A stretch of DNA of 7,129 nucleotides from the NCBI GenBank assembly GCA_012800685.1, contig JAAZIT010000425.1:1-7129 (forward strand), in the 5' to 3' direction. The stretch comes from Clostridiales bacterium (GTDB lineage Bacteria > Bacillota > Clostridia > Oscillospirales > Ruminococcaceae). Made by a program: the position numbers and the translations under genes. Under the pieces are notes generated by a model, which did not search any database, was not told where the DNA came from, and saw only the letters and a program-made list of their open reading frames with translations. Positions 6,564 through 7,129 of this stretch are shown here, in pieces (position 1 is the stretch's first letter; each line of letters begins with the position of its first letter).

Positions 6564-7129
6564 ATGACTGAATTTACATACCCGATTTTAAGTGATGAAA
6601 TATTGTTACCTTTGTATGTTGTGGGAATTGGTTCTATAGACACAGAGTGGCATGTTAAAAGAGAAGAGGGATTTCCTTATTATCAGATGATTTACTGCGT
6701 AAGAGGACAGGGCGTTTTGGTTATTGACAATAAACAATTTGTTATTGAGCCGGGACGTGGTTTTTATCTTCCTGCAAATTACCCACATGAGTATTATCCA
6801 ACTGAGGCTATCTGGGAGACTCACTGGATTACATTTGACGGAAAAGATATTGATGATCTTCTTAAGGTTCTAGGGTTTGAACATTGGAGAGTTTTTGACA
6901 TTTCAAATCTTTCTGCTATTGACGCTATCTTTAAGAAAATGCTTTATCTATTGAAAACAAATTATTATTATAGCGGACACCAATGCTCGGCTTATTTATA
7001 TCAGTATTTACTCGAGCTTAATAGGTATGTTAACCTACAAAGTTCACCAAATGAAAGCCATAAGATTAAACAGCTTCAGCCTGTTATTGATTATATTGAT
7101 AGCAACTTTAGCCAAGACATTGAGCTTAA
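6564..7129 (+). CDS. AraC-family transcriptional regulator (3' partial)
   Basis: The gene starts with ATG at 6564, nine bases after AGGAG (6550-6554), and is still open at the window edge after 188 complete codons. The N-terminal part is the cupin-like sensor of AraC regulators (PF02311 type). It contains YYQMIYCVRGQGVLVID (39-55), then IEPGRGFYLPANYPHEYYP (61-79) and WETHWITFDG (84-93); the glycine turn and the PxxPHxY motif are the family's usual marks. A helical stretch follows (about 115-160). At about 170 the sequence LQPVIDYIDSNFSQDIEL begins the first helix of the AraC helix-turn-helix domain, and the window ends there, so both DNA-recognition helices are unseen. Members of this type usually sense sugars or other small metabolites and activate adjacent catabolic or transport genes. 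The expected targets lie to the right, outside the window. Its promoter carries an inverted repeat that may serve autoregulation. The inducer cannot be inferred. Confidence 0.88.
   Translation, partial: MTEFTYPILSDEILLPLYVVGIGSIDTEWHVKREEGFPYYQMIYCVRGQGVLVIDNKQFVIEPGRGFYLPANYPHEYYPTEAIWETHWITFDGKDIDDLLKVLGFEHWRVFDISNLSAIDAIFKKMLYLLKTNYYYSGHQCSAYLYQYLLELNRYVNLQSSPNESHKIKQLQPVIDYIDSNFSQDIEL

Overview
The window looks like ordinary chromosomal DNA from a low-GC Firmicute, most likely an anaerobic Clostridia member (inference). The support is the strongly AT-rich base composition, A/T-ending codons, sigma-A-type promoters close to TTGACA/TATAAT, strong Gram-positive Shine-Dalgarno sites, a MecA-family adaptor and a YdiF-like ABC-F ATPase. 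I see no rRNA, tRNA, CRISPR array, insertion sequence or phage gene.

Layout from left to right. (1) Positions 1-2380, + strand: the 3' part of a large gene whose start lies before the window. It joins a xylose-isomerase-like TIM barrel (sugar isomerase/epimerase type) to a complete acyl-CoA synthetase of the ACSF2/FadD type. (2) A bidirectional terminator near 2390-2420 separates it from two genes on the - strand. (3) The first of these is a mecA-like ClpC adaptor gene, 3073-2474, probably starting at TTG. (4) The second is a secreted, membrane-anchored SGNH/GDSL hydrolase, 4190-3213, with its own terminator at 3139-3173. (5) A divergent promoter region, 4191-4389, serves the hydrolase leftward and an ABC-F ATPase rightward. 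(6) The ABC-F gene occupies 4390-6324. (7) An AT-rich gap of about 240 bp carries a well-formed promoter with an inverted repeat around its -10 element. (8) It drives an AraC-family regulator that starts at 6564 and runs off the right edge just as its DNA-binding domain begins.

The genes appear to be separate transcription units rather than one pathway operon. The acyl-CoA synthetase fusion acts in metabolism, MecA in regulated proteolysis, the SGNH hydrolase at the cell surface, ABC-F at the ribosome, and the AraC protein probably regulates carbohydrate-related genes beyond the right edge. The most unusual item is the TIM-barrel/acyl-CoA synthetase fusion. I found no convincing evidence of a new multi-gene system. 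Two annotated starts need correction inward: TTG at 3073 for mecA, and ATG at 4190 for the hydrolase.
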